From contig NZ_CP150170.1 of NCBI RefSeq assembly GCF_037963865.1, positions 6,138,001 to 6,202,000 of the forward strand: a stretch of DNA of 64,000 nt, read 5' to 3'. This document shows, in pieces, positions 46,221 to 54,898 of this stretch. How positions within the stretch are numbered: position 1 is the stretch's first letter; each line of letters opens with the position of its first letter. Origin of the DNA: Paenibacillus sp. FSL R10-2734. GTDB taxonomy: Bacteria; Bacillota; Bacilli; Paenibacillales; Paenibacillaceae. The position numbers were made by a program, and so were the translations under genes. Below the pieces are notes generated by a model that did no database searches, was not told the origin of the DNA, and worked only from the letters and a program-made list of their open reading frames with translations.

Positions 46221-46490
46221 TTTAGAATCACCTTTAAATTTTAACTCTATAGGATGCTATTCACTGACAGATCTATCAAGCATTAAATCCATAGAGTCTT
46301 CATCGGATCTTAAGTTATATACTCTCATTCACCAAAAAAATCCCCATTCAAAAAGTAAATCACGCCACTGATTCCTTCGGCTGGTTCGCCAATTATTGAT
46401 ATCATCCCAACATTGTTCAAGCACACTGTAACCGATTTTTTTCCATTTCACATAATTCTTTTGAGCTATAAGTATACATATGACAGCAAA
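46221..46490. other. Intergenic region, no intact gene
   Basis: AT-rich. A minus-strand frame through 46,329-46,586 includes WKKIGYSVLEQCWDD and NNWRTSRRNQW, which looks protein-like and transposase-like but has no ribosome site and no family I can name. It also overlaps the terminator at 46,487, so I treat it as possible debris. Confidence 0.35.
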
Positions 46491-46515
46491 AAGAGTCTGC
46501 CCGTAGACAGACTCT
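46487..46515 (-). terminator. Terminator of the GH38-like gene
   Basis: On the minus strand AGAGTCTG and CAGACTCT form an 8-bp perfect stem followed by TTTTTGCTG. It lies about 90 bases beyond the stop at 46,605. Confidence 0.8.
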
Positions 46516-46540
46516 GTAGTCTCAACGCTTCGCCTATAAG
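46516..46540 (-). pseudogene. Very short sigK-tail-like remnant
   Basis: CTCAACGCTTCGCCTATA repeats, with one base missing, the CTCAACGCTTCGCCTTATA at the end of the sigK-like pseudogene (27,715), encoding AKR and the stop. As there, a terminator hairpin lies just to its left. The match is only about 18 bases, so this is a weak call. Confidence 0.4.
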
Positions 46541-46604
46541 AGAATAAACTGTTTTTTTTGATGAAGAGGCATCGGCGTATGCCCATTATGTTCGCAGGAA
46601 ATTG

Positions 46605-48608
46605 TTATCCCAACACTAACTCAAAACGAGCAAAAATATCTTCTTCATACCACATCGTGAAATTAGTTCCCCATGTTGTGTTCAATAGTGTAAACGTAAA
46701 TTTATTGTTGTCTTGATGGTATTTGTTGTTATAACTTAGATTGTTATTTGTTCCGATTCCCAAAAGAGGGGCATCAATAGGTTTAATATTGATTTTTTTA
46801 TCGCTGCCATCGTAAATTAACTCTTCAATCATGTGTTGCAACTTATTCCCGTGGCCTACCACTTCAAAAGGTGAAATAACGGTATCAATTTTACGAATCT
46901 TAGTTAAGTACGGCGAATTCAAACGTGGTGTAATGTCAAAAGAATAAATTTCTGGATAACGAATTGCATCTTTATCCTTTAATAAAAGTGCAATTTCAAC
47001 TTTATCTCCAAATTGATATTTAACCTTTATAACTCTTGGAGCACCATACTCCTCCACAGCTCTTTGGCTATACTTTAAAGTTGCAATAATCGAATCATTT
47101 TCCTTAACTAATTTCACAACATGTGGTGTGAAATTTTCATTCAATTGAATTCGTTTTTGAATTTCCATTCCTGGCTTTAAGAAGTCAATTGCCCACCAAT
47201 TATGTTGTAATTCACGCAAGTAGTTGTAACGTAGGTTATCATAGTCATTTTGCCCAGCAATTGTATAGCTCAGAACCCCGAGTTTGTTGTCCTGATCAAA
47301 GTAAAGTGTTCCATCCTTTTCTAAGTGGTTAATTGAACCATCGCTAGCAAACATAACTTGATACCCGTTTACCGAAATCAATTCTTCCAAAACACATTCA
47401 ATACCTTGGTTTTCAAAGATATGATATGGAACCTCGATAAGTTTTTTAATGTTATTTTGATCTTTAGGCTCCAAACAAGCTATTGCACGATCAACGTTCT
47501 TGCGTTGTTCTTTCCATGAAGACTCATAAAATTTGTACGAACGATCAGTCCACTCATTATAAGTGAATTGCATTTCGCCAACAGTTGCATCTTTAACAAT
47601 TCCATAAGCGTAGGTTAAATCAAGATCCGTAATTTGGTCTAAACTACGCGCTCGTTGGAAGTCTTTCTTTTCATAATTCATATAGTCACTGAAATAGCGT
47701 TTGATATCCATTCCCCAAGTATGCTCTGGAACTAACATCGCATAGAAATTAGCATCATCATTTTCTATTTTGTTATCAAACATGTAATTAGTTAAAATCC
47801 GATAATCACGAATGATTTTCGGATCAGACATCATTCCATGAATCCATGTGTCCCCAATCTCCTCTGTAATAACTGGCAGTTGATCACGTACTTCCCAAAT
47901 TTCATTTGCAAACTGATCCATTGAAGTCATTTCAAGCTCATAGTCTGGATACTCATTCGCCATTTTTGACAAAAAGACGTTAATTTTCTCTTTTGTTCCT
48001 GGACCACTATTATCATGAGTATGCATAAACGCCAGCTTGTTATCCATGCAATCAATTCCGATTACGCCACCATAGTCGTCTGAATAAGAGACAATTATCT
48101 CACTTTCGCCATTCTTCCATAGAAATGTATCTGGAACTTCTGGAATTGAGCTCGAGCCATTTACACCAATGTGTAGGAATTTAATTCCTTGACGATATAA
48201 CTCATCAACAATCCCGATAGTATGTCCTGGGACGTCAGTCATCTTTGCGCTTGTTGTTTTGTATCCATAACGAGCATCTAACTTCTTAGAGATTGAAGTC
48301 ATGTAATGTAAAGTTTGAGGTGTCATAGTTTCAGATTCAAACGTACACGGGATTGCGTGCCAGCGAATGTAACCTTTCTTTATGGCGTCGTCTAGCTTTT
48401 TACAAGCTTCTTCATCCATGTTTTTGAAGTAATATTCAATAATAAAGCTACCTGTTGTCCAAACAAAGTCTTTGCCCTCTTTTCTTAAGTCTTCAGCTAA
48501 AGTGATTGCGTTTTGAATGTAATCATGGCAATACTTGTGCAATACATTTTCTGCTAAATCGGTAAAACCAATGTCAAAATGAGTTTTGTTTACCACATAG
48601 ATTTTTTT
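46605..48608 (-). CDS. GH38-like (DUF5054) glycosidase
   Basis: Cytoplasmic protein of 667 aa resembling DUF5054, a family related to GH38 alpha-mannosidases; no signal peptide. The N-terminal domain has the GH38-type metal motif HFDIGF (His11, Asp13) and MTDVPGHT (Asp126, the place of the nucleophile or a metal ligand). EHTWGMD follows near residue 285. The C-terminal half is beta-rich. The ATG at 48,608 has AAAGG about 12 bases upstream; ten more codons are open to 48,638 without a site. The gene is visibly richer in A+T than its neighbours and is not clustered with a transporter, which suggests separate acquisition. Activity on alpha-mannosides is possible but unproven for DUF5054. Confidence 0.8.
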   Translation of the reverse strand, partial: KKIYVVNKTHFDIGFTDLAENVLHKYCHDYIQNAITLAEDLRKEGKDFVWTTGSFIIEYYFKNMDEEACKKLDDAIKKGYIRWHAIPCTFESETMTPQTLHYMTSISKKLDARYGYKTTSAKMTDVPGHTIGIVDELYRQGIKFLHIGVNGSSSIPEVPDTFLWKNGESEIIVSYSDDYGGVIGIDCMDNKLAFMHTHDNSGPGTKEKINVFLSKMANEYPDYELEMTSMDQFANEIWEVRDQLPVITEEIGDTWIHGMMSDPKIIRDYRILTNYMFDNKIENDDANFYAMLVPEHTWGMDIKRYFSDYMNYEKKDFQRARSLDQITDLDLTYAYGIVKDATVGEMQFTYNEWTDRSYKFYESSWKEQRKNVDRAIACLEPKDQNNIKKLIEVPYHIFENQGIECVLEELISVNGYQVMFASDGSINHLEKDGTLYFDQDNKLGVLSYTIAGQNDYDNLRYNYLRELQHNWWAIDFLKPGMEIQKRIQLNENFTPHVVKLVKENDSIIATLKYSQRAVEEYGAPRVIKVKYQFGDKVEIALLLKDKDAIRYPEIYSFDITPRLNSPYLTKIRKIDTVISPFEVVGHGNKLQHMIEELIYDGSDKKINIKPIDAPLLGIGTNNNLSYNNKYHQDNNKFTFTLLNTTWGTNFTMWYEEDIFARFELVLG

Positions 48609-49313
48609 CATTTCTATAATCACGCCTTTCTTAGTCATAATACGTCGTGAAATAATTGCTTTCAGGCTTTTACTCCACTTTTGTTTTTACAAGGTTCGGC
48701 CATTCCAATTCGGACTCTGAATCATAATCTCTCATAAAAACCTCTTAATAATTAACTATTGGTATTTCACTTAACATCTCCGCATATTGTGGGGTATTCG
48801 AAGTAATAATAGGTCATTCCATACGTCTAGTATTTATTTTATAAAGACATATCTTTATAAAATCCTGACATTTTTAATGTGTCTACCACCTGTTTCATAC
48901 GATAAAATCTGATAAAACCAAATCAATCGCGAAAAAGTCATTAATACTCTAATTTAATTGTTTAATTAAACTGCCCATTAGCTTAATAAAAACAAGGAAC
49001 AGCTGCCGAGGCAAACTGTTCCTTGTTTCGTTCAACTATATTGTCCCGTTAGTTGAATAAAGACAGCCGATCACGCAGCTACCTATTCATGTTTATTGAG
49101 CCTATCGTTACCCTTTAGCCATCCTTGCAGGGCAAACAATGCACCAAAGATGATAAATTGTCATTTTGAGGTTTTTCGCAGATTTAATTTTCATAGGAGA
49201 TAATTTCACCTAAGCTTATGGTCAGTACCCAAGTCTTAAATATGTAGCTCTTTCCAATTAATGCAGACACAGATGCTCTTTAGCGCTCATCGTGTATACA
49301 TAATATAATCATC
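48609..49313. other. Intergenic region upstream of the GH38-like gene
   Basis: About 700 AT-rich bases with no intact gene. A 13-bp stem (AAACAAGGAACAG at 48990-49002 and CTGTTCCTTGTTT at 49016-49028) is followed on the minus strand by TTATTAAG and looks like a terminator. The minus strand at 49,083-49,160 encodes FIIFGALFALQGWLKGND and a stop, which resembles the end of a small membrane protein; its beginning could not be found. The promoter of the GH38-like gene was not identified. Confidence 0.5.
48985..49028 (-). terminator. Terminator-like hairpin
   Basis: Perfect 13-bp stem with a 13-base loop, followed on the minus strand by TTATTAAG after GTTTTT. It lies downstream of the CPBP protease and membrane-protein remnants. 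Confidence 0.65.
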
Positions 49314-49487
49314 CTAACCCATCGCTGTTAACAACACGGCAATCGTATTAAACACACCGTGAACGATCATACCAGGCACGACCGATCCCGTACGTTCATA
49401 GGTCCATGCAAACACAACTCCACTAATAAAATTCACGGGCATGGCATAAACATTCCCTTCTACGAACCAGCTCAAAATGCTGTTCAT
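49314..49487 (-). pseudogene. C-terminal remnant of a CPBP-family intramembrane protease
   Basis: The minus strand encodes MNSILSWFVEGNVYAMP, then VNFISGVVFAWTYERTGS and VPGMIVHGVFNTIAVLL. This is the last part of CPBP (CAAX-type) membrane proteases, with the conserved His of HGVFN. The first two-thirds, with the catalytic EExxR motif, is missing, so the product would be inactive. Confidence 0.75.
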
Positions 49488-49597
49488 AATTGCCGACTAT
49501 TCTTTCCGAATTTGCTTAATTGTGATTACCAACATTCACGCCTTGTAACATTTGACCAATTGAATTACGACTATCCGCATAGGATAGCCACTTCTGT

Positions 49598-50404
49598 TCA
49601 AATCCGATACATAAGCCGATACTGTGATGGACTGATCTGAACCTTCTTCGTAAACAATCGACTTAAATAATATCCGTTCTCATACCCACATAACTCTGCA
49701 ATTTCGTCCAAATTGAAATACGTTTCAAGAAGTAGCTTCTTGGCTCGTTCAATACGTAAGGAAGTTAAAAACTCAAGCGGTGTCACCCCAAATGTTGATT
49801 GAAACTGGCGAGTTAGTTGCACTGGTGATATGTTAACGAGTGAAGAAAATGATTTGATTTTGACAGGCTGATAGGCATTTTGCTGAAGCCATTCTTTAGC
49901 CTGAATCATTAAGGGGGAAGGTTTTCGTAACGAGTAATCCTGCTCACTCAATTTTTTTTGCAACCAATACTGATGCCATAAATCCGAGAATAACACCTCT
50001 ATTGATTGCAACTGCTGCTCTTTATTTAGTAGCGCTGACACTCGCTTCATATATGTATAAGTTGAGATCAAGCGATCTTGATCTATTAACTTAATTGAAC
50101 CCATTGGAAATGGAAGAGACGCCTTCACAACATTACTCCATTTTCTCCACTCAAAAGTATAGAAAAAAAATGAAACGGTCTCAACCACTTCGCGCTCGAA
50201 AAGGATACCAGGAGGACAAAATACGATATCCCCAAAGCCAGCTATTCCTTCTGTTTCATCTATACGAAAGTTAAATTTGCCCTCAGTGATTGCAAAAAGT
50301 ACCCAATCAGAATATGTGTCAGATGGTAATAGGAACTTTTGCTTTTGCTGCATATATTCGTGTGAAATAGCGGTTGGAACATATTCCAACATATCATCGA
50401 GCAT
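49598..50404 (-). CDS. AraC-family transcriptional regulator
   Basis: Regulator of about 268 aa. The N-terminal about 150 residues form a cupin-like sensing domain (WVLFAITEGKFNFRI, FGDIVFCPPGILFE). The C terminus holds two AraC helix-turn-helix motifs (VKIKSFSSLVNISPVQLTRQF and LDEIAELCGYENGYYLSRLF) and ends SPSQYRLMYRI. The ATG at 50,404 has AAGGAG eight bases upstream; a GTG three codons earlier overlaps that site. It is divergent from the FAD-dependent oxidoreductase gene across about 125 bases, which it probably controls. Confidence 0.92.
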   Translation of the reverse strand: MLDDMLEYVPTAISHEYMQQKQKFLLPSDTYSDWVLFAITEGKFNFRIDETEGIAGFGDIVFCPPGILFEREVVETVSFFFYTFEWRKWSNVVKASLPFPMGSIKLIDQDRLISTYTYMKRVSALLNKEQQLQSIEVLFSDLWHQYWLQKKLSEQDYSLRKPSPLMIQAKEWLQQNAYQPVKIKSFSSLVNISPVQLTRQFQSTFGVTPLEFLTSLRIERAKKLLLETYFNLDEIAELCGYENGYYLSRLFTKKVQISPSQYRLMYRI

Positions 50405-50530
50405 ATCGTTCACTCCTTGTAATTTTGGATATGGTCATGATAATTCCATGCATTAATAATCTGACATCATTCCTTTACAATGTAATTAAATAAAGAATTA
50501 TTGTTTAGTATAAAGGAGGTCAGTCAACCA

Positions 50531-52792
50531 ATGAGACAAGAAACTATCCATTCAAATGTTACCGTTATTGGCGGCGGCCTTGCTGGAGTATGTGCTGCAA
50601 TCGCGGCAGCTCGACTCGGACAGCAGGTTGCCCTAGTTCATAATCGTCCCGTCCTAGGTGGTAACTCTAGTAGCGAGGTTCGCGTGTGGGTATGCGGTGC
50701 AACGGCTCATGGTAATAATCGATATGCTCGTGAAACAGGCATTATGGGTGAATTATTTATTGAAAATCAATACCGCAATCCAGAAGGCAATCCCTACATC
50801 TGGGATTTAACAATCTTAGAAGCGGTTCGGGCAGAGCCTAATATCCAACTGTTCCTAAATACTGACGTTCGAGATGTTGAGACGAATGCATGCTCAGAAT
50901 CAACGAAAATCACTTCAGTAAGTGGCTGGATGATGGGCTCTGAACGACAACTGCGATTTGAAAGTGACATGTTCCTCGATTGTACGGGAGACGGAATTAT
51001 CGGTTTTCTAGCAGGTGCGCAATATCGACTAGGGAGAGAAGCTCAACACGAATATAACGAGAGCTGGGCCCCCCTCGAAGCCGATGAAATTACATTGGGT
51101 AGCACGATTTTATTCTATACTAAAGATGCTGGTGAACCAATTACCTATGTTGCACCAAGCTTCGCTAAAGATATCACCTCAACATCGATCCCTGTGAAAC
51201 GCGTCATTAAGAGCGGAGCCTCGGGTTGCCACTATTGGTGGATTGAATGGGGTGGAGAATTAGACACTGTGCATGATAATGAACGTATTCGCGACGAGCT
51301 ATGGGCTGTTATCTATGGAATATGGGATTATATTAAAAATTCTGGCAAATTTCCCGAAGCTGCTAACATGACCTTAGAATGGATAGGCTCTTTGCCGGGC
51401 AAACGGGAATACCGCCGTTTTGTTGGCGATTATGTACTGAACCAGAACGATATTATCGCACAACGTAAGTTTAATGACCGTATCGCCTTTGGTGGCTGGT
51501 CTATTGATTTACATCCACCACAAGGGGTATATTCAAACGAATCCGGCTCCAAACATATGCAACCTGACGGTATTTACCATATTCCCTTCCGTTCACTATA
51601 CTCTGCCAATGTGAGTAACTTGCTCTTTGCAGGTCGTAATATTAGTGCATCACATGTCGCCTTTGGAACAACAAGAGTCATGGCAACATGTGCTGTCATT
51701 GGCGAAGCAGCGGGAACCGGAGCAGCACTAGCAGTGCAGCATCGGATCACACCACGAATCATCGCCGAACAGCATGTTACAGAGCTTCAGCAAACCTTAC
51801 TTCGCCAGGATGCTTCGCTGATAGGAGTACGGAATATTGATGAGCAAGATAAAGCTCGTACCGCGACGATCACGTCATCCAGCTCATTACGTAAGCTTGC
51901 TTGCGAGCAACAAGCTGAAGCCCACCAGCTCACTACAGATATTGGATTACTGATCCCTGTAGCACCTGAGTTGCAACGTATTGAGCTGCTTGTTGATTCA
52001 GCATCAGATACAATCATCGAAATACAAGGTTGGAGCACTGGCAGAGCCGAGAACTATATCCCGCATCAGCTTGAAATCATTGGATCAACAAGCATCGTAA
52101 AGGGGGATACACAATGGGTATCGATCGACTTACCTTGGAAACCTGATGTTCCACAGAACATGTTCATCATCATAAAAGAGAATCCTGCATTGAACATTTA
52201 TGCTTCAAGGGAACCACTAACTGGAGTACTTTCATTCTCTAAGCTACAACGTCATGTTGTATCAACAGATCTCGAGGACCGTGATATAGAGCAACCGCTA
52301 CTGCAATGGAACCGAAATCCGTTCGATAGGCATCCGGTTTGTTTCCGAGCTTATCCTGATACAGAAGCCTATTCGCCAGATCATATTATTGACGGTTATG
52401 CACGACCTTATGGTGTTCCACATCTATGGATCTCCGAGCCGCTAATAGCTGGGCATGAAGCTTACCTTGAACTAAGCTGGCAGGATCAGCCTCGCCCTGT
52501 CATGATCGATCAAATCCATATCACGTTAAATGATGACGTAAATGAAGATCTAATTAATCTTCATCATCATAAAACACCATTTAGAGTCATTCCAGAGCTT
52601 GTGAAGAGCTATCGACTTGAAGCTTTGAGCTCTGATGGTGTATGGATACTGTTAGCGCACATGACCAACAATCATAAACGAAAACATATTCATACCTTAG
52701 AGCAGTCGATTGCTGCGACCAAACTCCGAATTACCGTTGAGGCTACAAACGGTTGCTCCACTGCAGAGATTATTGAGATTCGCGTCTATTAA
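50531..52792 (+). CDS. FAD-dependent oxidoreductase (FAD_oxidored family)
   Basis: Flavoprotein of 753 aa. A Rossmann motif at the N terminus (VIGGGLAGVCAA, residues 12-23) binds FAD, and LGGNSSSEVRVWV follows. Near residue 395 FAGRNISASHVAFGTTRVM and GEAAGTGAAL form the second FAD contact typical of the family. The remaining about 320 residues are a beta-rich C-terminal extension with no family I recognise. There is no signal peptide. AAAGGAGGT lies about eight bases before the ATG at 50,531. Members of this family often occur in sugar-degradation clusters, and oxidation of a sugar or sugar acid is plausible; the substrate is unknown. It is convergent with the GH42 gene, with a terminator between. 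Confidence 0.88.
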   Translation: MRQETIHSNVTVIGGGLAGVCAAIAAARLGQQVALVHNRPVLGGNSSSEVRVWVCGATAHGNNRYARETGIMGELFIENQYRNPEGNPYIWDLTILEAVRAEPNIQLFLNTDVRDVETNACSESTKITSVSGWMMGSERQLRFESDMFLDCTGDGIIGFLAGAQYRLGREAQHEYNESWAPLEADEITLGSTILFYTKDAGEPITYVAPSFAKDITSTSIPVKRVIKSGASGCHYWWIEWGGELDTVHDNERIRDELWAVIYGIWDYIKNSGKFPEAANMTLEWIGSLPGKREYRRFVGDYVLNQNDIIAQRKFNDRIAFGGWSIDLHPPQGVYSNESGSKHMQPDGIYHIPFRSLYSANVSNLLFAGRNISASHVAFGTTRVMATCAVIGEAAGTGAALAVQHRITPRIIAEQHVTELQQTLLRQDASLIGVRNIDEQDKARTATITSSSSLRKLACEQQAEAHQLTTDIGLLIPVAPELQRIELLVDSASDTIIEIQGWSTGRAENYIPHQLEIIGSTSIVKGDTQWVSIDLPWKPDVPQNMFIIIKENPALNIYASREPLTGVLSFSKLQRHVVSTDLEDRDIEQPLLQWNRNPFDRHPVCFRAYPDTEAYSPDHIIDGYARPYGVPHLWISEPLIAGHEAYLELSWQDQPRPVMIDQIHITLNDDVNEDLINLHHHKTPFRVIPELVKSYRLEALSSDGVWILLAHMTNNHKRKHIHTLEQSIAATKLRITVEATNGCSTAEIIEIRVY

Positions 52793-52796
52793 GTCA

Positions 52797-52835
52797 AATA
52801 ATCGGCTACTCATCTATTATGAGTAGCCGATTATT
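52797..52835. terminator. Bidirectional terminator between convergent genes
   Basis: AATAATCGGCTACTCA and TGAGTAGCCGATTATT form a perfect 16-bp stem with a 7-base loop, ending the oxidoreductase gene and the long minus-strand operon. Confidence 0.9.
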
Positions 52836-52846
52836 ATTTCTTTGCT

Positions 52847-54871
52847 TTATTTTGAGAGGATCCAAACCCCTCGACCAGGTATCTCACACACTCCGGTTAT
52901 TGTTTCGCCACTTAGCAAATCAACGTAGGCTTCTCCTTGCAAAGGAATCGCAGCGGGCTCTGGATTGTGATTAAGCACGAATATAAAGCTCTGATCCTCT
53001 TTGCTGCGCATCGTCACCTCAACACCAGCTGGTGCATCAAGCACTGGTGTAATCTGCTTTTCTGCAAATACCGTTCGCAATAAGTCCTGTAGCATTCGAG
53101 GCTCACAGCTGGATGCAACATACCAGGCTTGTCCCTTCCCGAACGAATTCACGGTCAAGGATGGCATACCCGCATAGAAATCGGAACCATAGGTTGCAAC
53201 GACCTCCGCACCTTCTGAATGAATGAGGTCACAGAGTATGCTACACTGATATTCCCCTTGCAAATACCCCTTTGTATCGTTAATCACCACTTGATTGAAC
53301 TGATCCGGCAGTAATGCATCAATCTCCTCAGCCCAAATTCCGAGCACTTTACGAAGCTCGCCTGGATATCCTCCTACTTGTACCATATCTTGTTCATCGA
53401 CAATACCGCTGAAGTAGGTTGTAATGAATGTACCTCCTTGCTGTACGAATTGCTCAACACGTTCAGCAAAGCCTGGCTTCACCATATACATAACCGGTGC
53501 AATTACGACCTCATATGAATTCAAATCTTCTTCGACACCAATCATGTCAGTCTGAATATGCAGCTGATACGCAGCATCATAGAACTTATGAACTTCATTA
53601 ACGTAATCTAGCAGCTTAGTCGGACCACTGGATAAATCAATTGCCCAGCGATTCTCCCAATCATATACAATCCCAACCTTTGAGGATAGCCGTGAATCCA
53701 GGATGTGATCAGACAATACTTGCAGCTCTTTACCAATCTCCGCACTCTCTCTAAACACGCGCGTATGTTCATGTCCAGCATGTTCAATCACTGCCCCATG
53801 ATACTTCTCGCAATTTGCGATCGAACGTCGCAATTGAAAGTATAATAATGTATCGGCACCGTGTGCAACCGCCTGATAGCTCCAAAGTCGCAGCACACCT
53901 GGGCGTTTCAGCGCATTGTAAGCCTGCCAGTTCTGCTGACTTGGTGTCTGCTCCATCAGCATAAATGGTTGACCACTCTTTAAACCACGCATTAAATCAT
54001 GTGACATCGAGGTATGGCTTGGCGGAGTATCAATAGAAGGATAGTTATCCCAGGACACTATATCCAAGTGCTTCGCCCATTTAAAATAATCCAAACCGTA
54101 ATAGGTTCCCATTAGATTCGTTGTAATTTGAATTTGCGGAGTCACACGTTTCAATTCCTCATATTCAATCAGATAACATTCTAATAGACTATCTGATTGG
54201 AAACGACGATAATCCAGTGAAATCGTCTGGAAATAAGATTTATTGCCTGGCTGCTCTTCACTTAATCCACTAGGAGCAACAATATCCTCCCAATCATAAA
54301 AGGTATGACCCCAAAAGCTGGTATACCATACTGTATTCAGCTTCTCCAAGGTACCATAACGCTTCTGCAGCCAATTACGGAATTCGCGTTCACAATTATC
54401 GCAATAACAATAGCCGTTATATTCATTCGATACATGCCAAGCCACAAGCGCAGTATGATTCTGATATCGATCTGCTAATCTTTTAGCCATTTCACGCGAA
54501 TAGTGGCGATACGTAGGGCTGTTCGGACAGGAGTTATGTCTGCTGCCATATTTCTTTTTGCGTCCATCAAACGTCACCCGCAGAACATCCGGATATTTTC
54601 TCGCCATCCATGCAGGATGTGCAGCTGTACTGGTAGCCAAGCACACTGAAATATTAGCTTCAGAAAGTCGATCCATAATACGATCAAGCCATTCAAACTG
54701 ATAGGTATTCTCATCAGGCTGCGATTTAGCCCATGAGAAGACATTAATGGTTGCAAGATCAATGCCGGCAAGCTTAAACATCCGGATGTCCTCTTCCATT
54801 GTCGCCTCGTCCCACTGCTCAGGATTATAATCCCCACCATACCAAATCTTCGGAAGCTTCTCATGAATCAT
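52847..54871 (-). CDS. GH42 beta-galactosidase
   Basis: Cytoplasmic beta-galactosidase of 674 aa without a signal peptide. The start WYGGDYNPEQW is the family's first hallmark. The acid/base is Glu150 in HVSNEY and the nucleophile Glu307 in LMEQTPS. Four cysteines (Cys115, Cys155, Cys157, Cys160) match the zinc cluster of GH42 enzymes. The trimerisation domain (about 395-600) and a short beta domain follow. It is the last gene of the operon from 63,534 and follows GH88 by about 27 bases, so it would remove galactose from the acidic oligosaccharides handled there. Confidence 0.94.
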   Translation of the reverse strand: MIHEKLPKIWYGGDYNPEQWDEATMEEDIRMFKLAGIDLATINVFSWAKSQPDENTYQFEWLDRIMDRLSEANISVCLATSTAAHPAWMARKYPDVLRVTFDGRKKKYGSRHNSCPNSPTYRHYSREMAKRLADRYQNHTALVAWHVSNEYNGYCYCDNCEREFRNWLQKRYGTLEKLNTVWYTSFWGHTFYDWEDIVAPSGLSEEQPGNKSYFQTISLDYRRFQSDSLLECYLIEYEELKRVTPQIQITTNLMGTYYGLDYFKWAKHLDIVSWDNYPSIDTPPSHTSMSHDLMRGLKSGQPFMLMEQTPSQQNWQAYNALKRPGVLRLWSYQAVAHGADTLLYFQLRRSIANCEKYHGAVIEHAGHEHTRVFRESAEIGKELQVLSDHILDSRLSSKVGIVYDWENRWAIDLSSGPTKLLDYVNEVHKFYDAAYQLHIQTDMIGVEEDLNSYEVVIAPVMYMVKPGFAERVEQFVQQGGTFITTYFSGIVDEQDMVQVGGYPGELRKVLGIWAEEIDALLPDQFNQVVINDTKGYLQGEYQCSILCDLIHSEGAEVVATYGSDFYAGMPSLTVNSFGKGQAWYVASSCEPRMLQDLLRTVFAEKQITPVLDAPAGVEVTMRSKEDQSFIFVLNHNPEPAAIPLQGEAYVDLLSGETITGVCEIPGRGVWILSK

Positions 54872-54898
54872 ATTGTTTCCTCCCCTGCTTCTAGTAGT

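Noticed and set aside
46126..46371. 81-codon plus-strand frame beside the recombinase remnant
   Set aside because: Opposite to the remnant, no ribosome site, no recognisable product.
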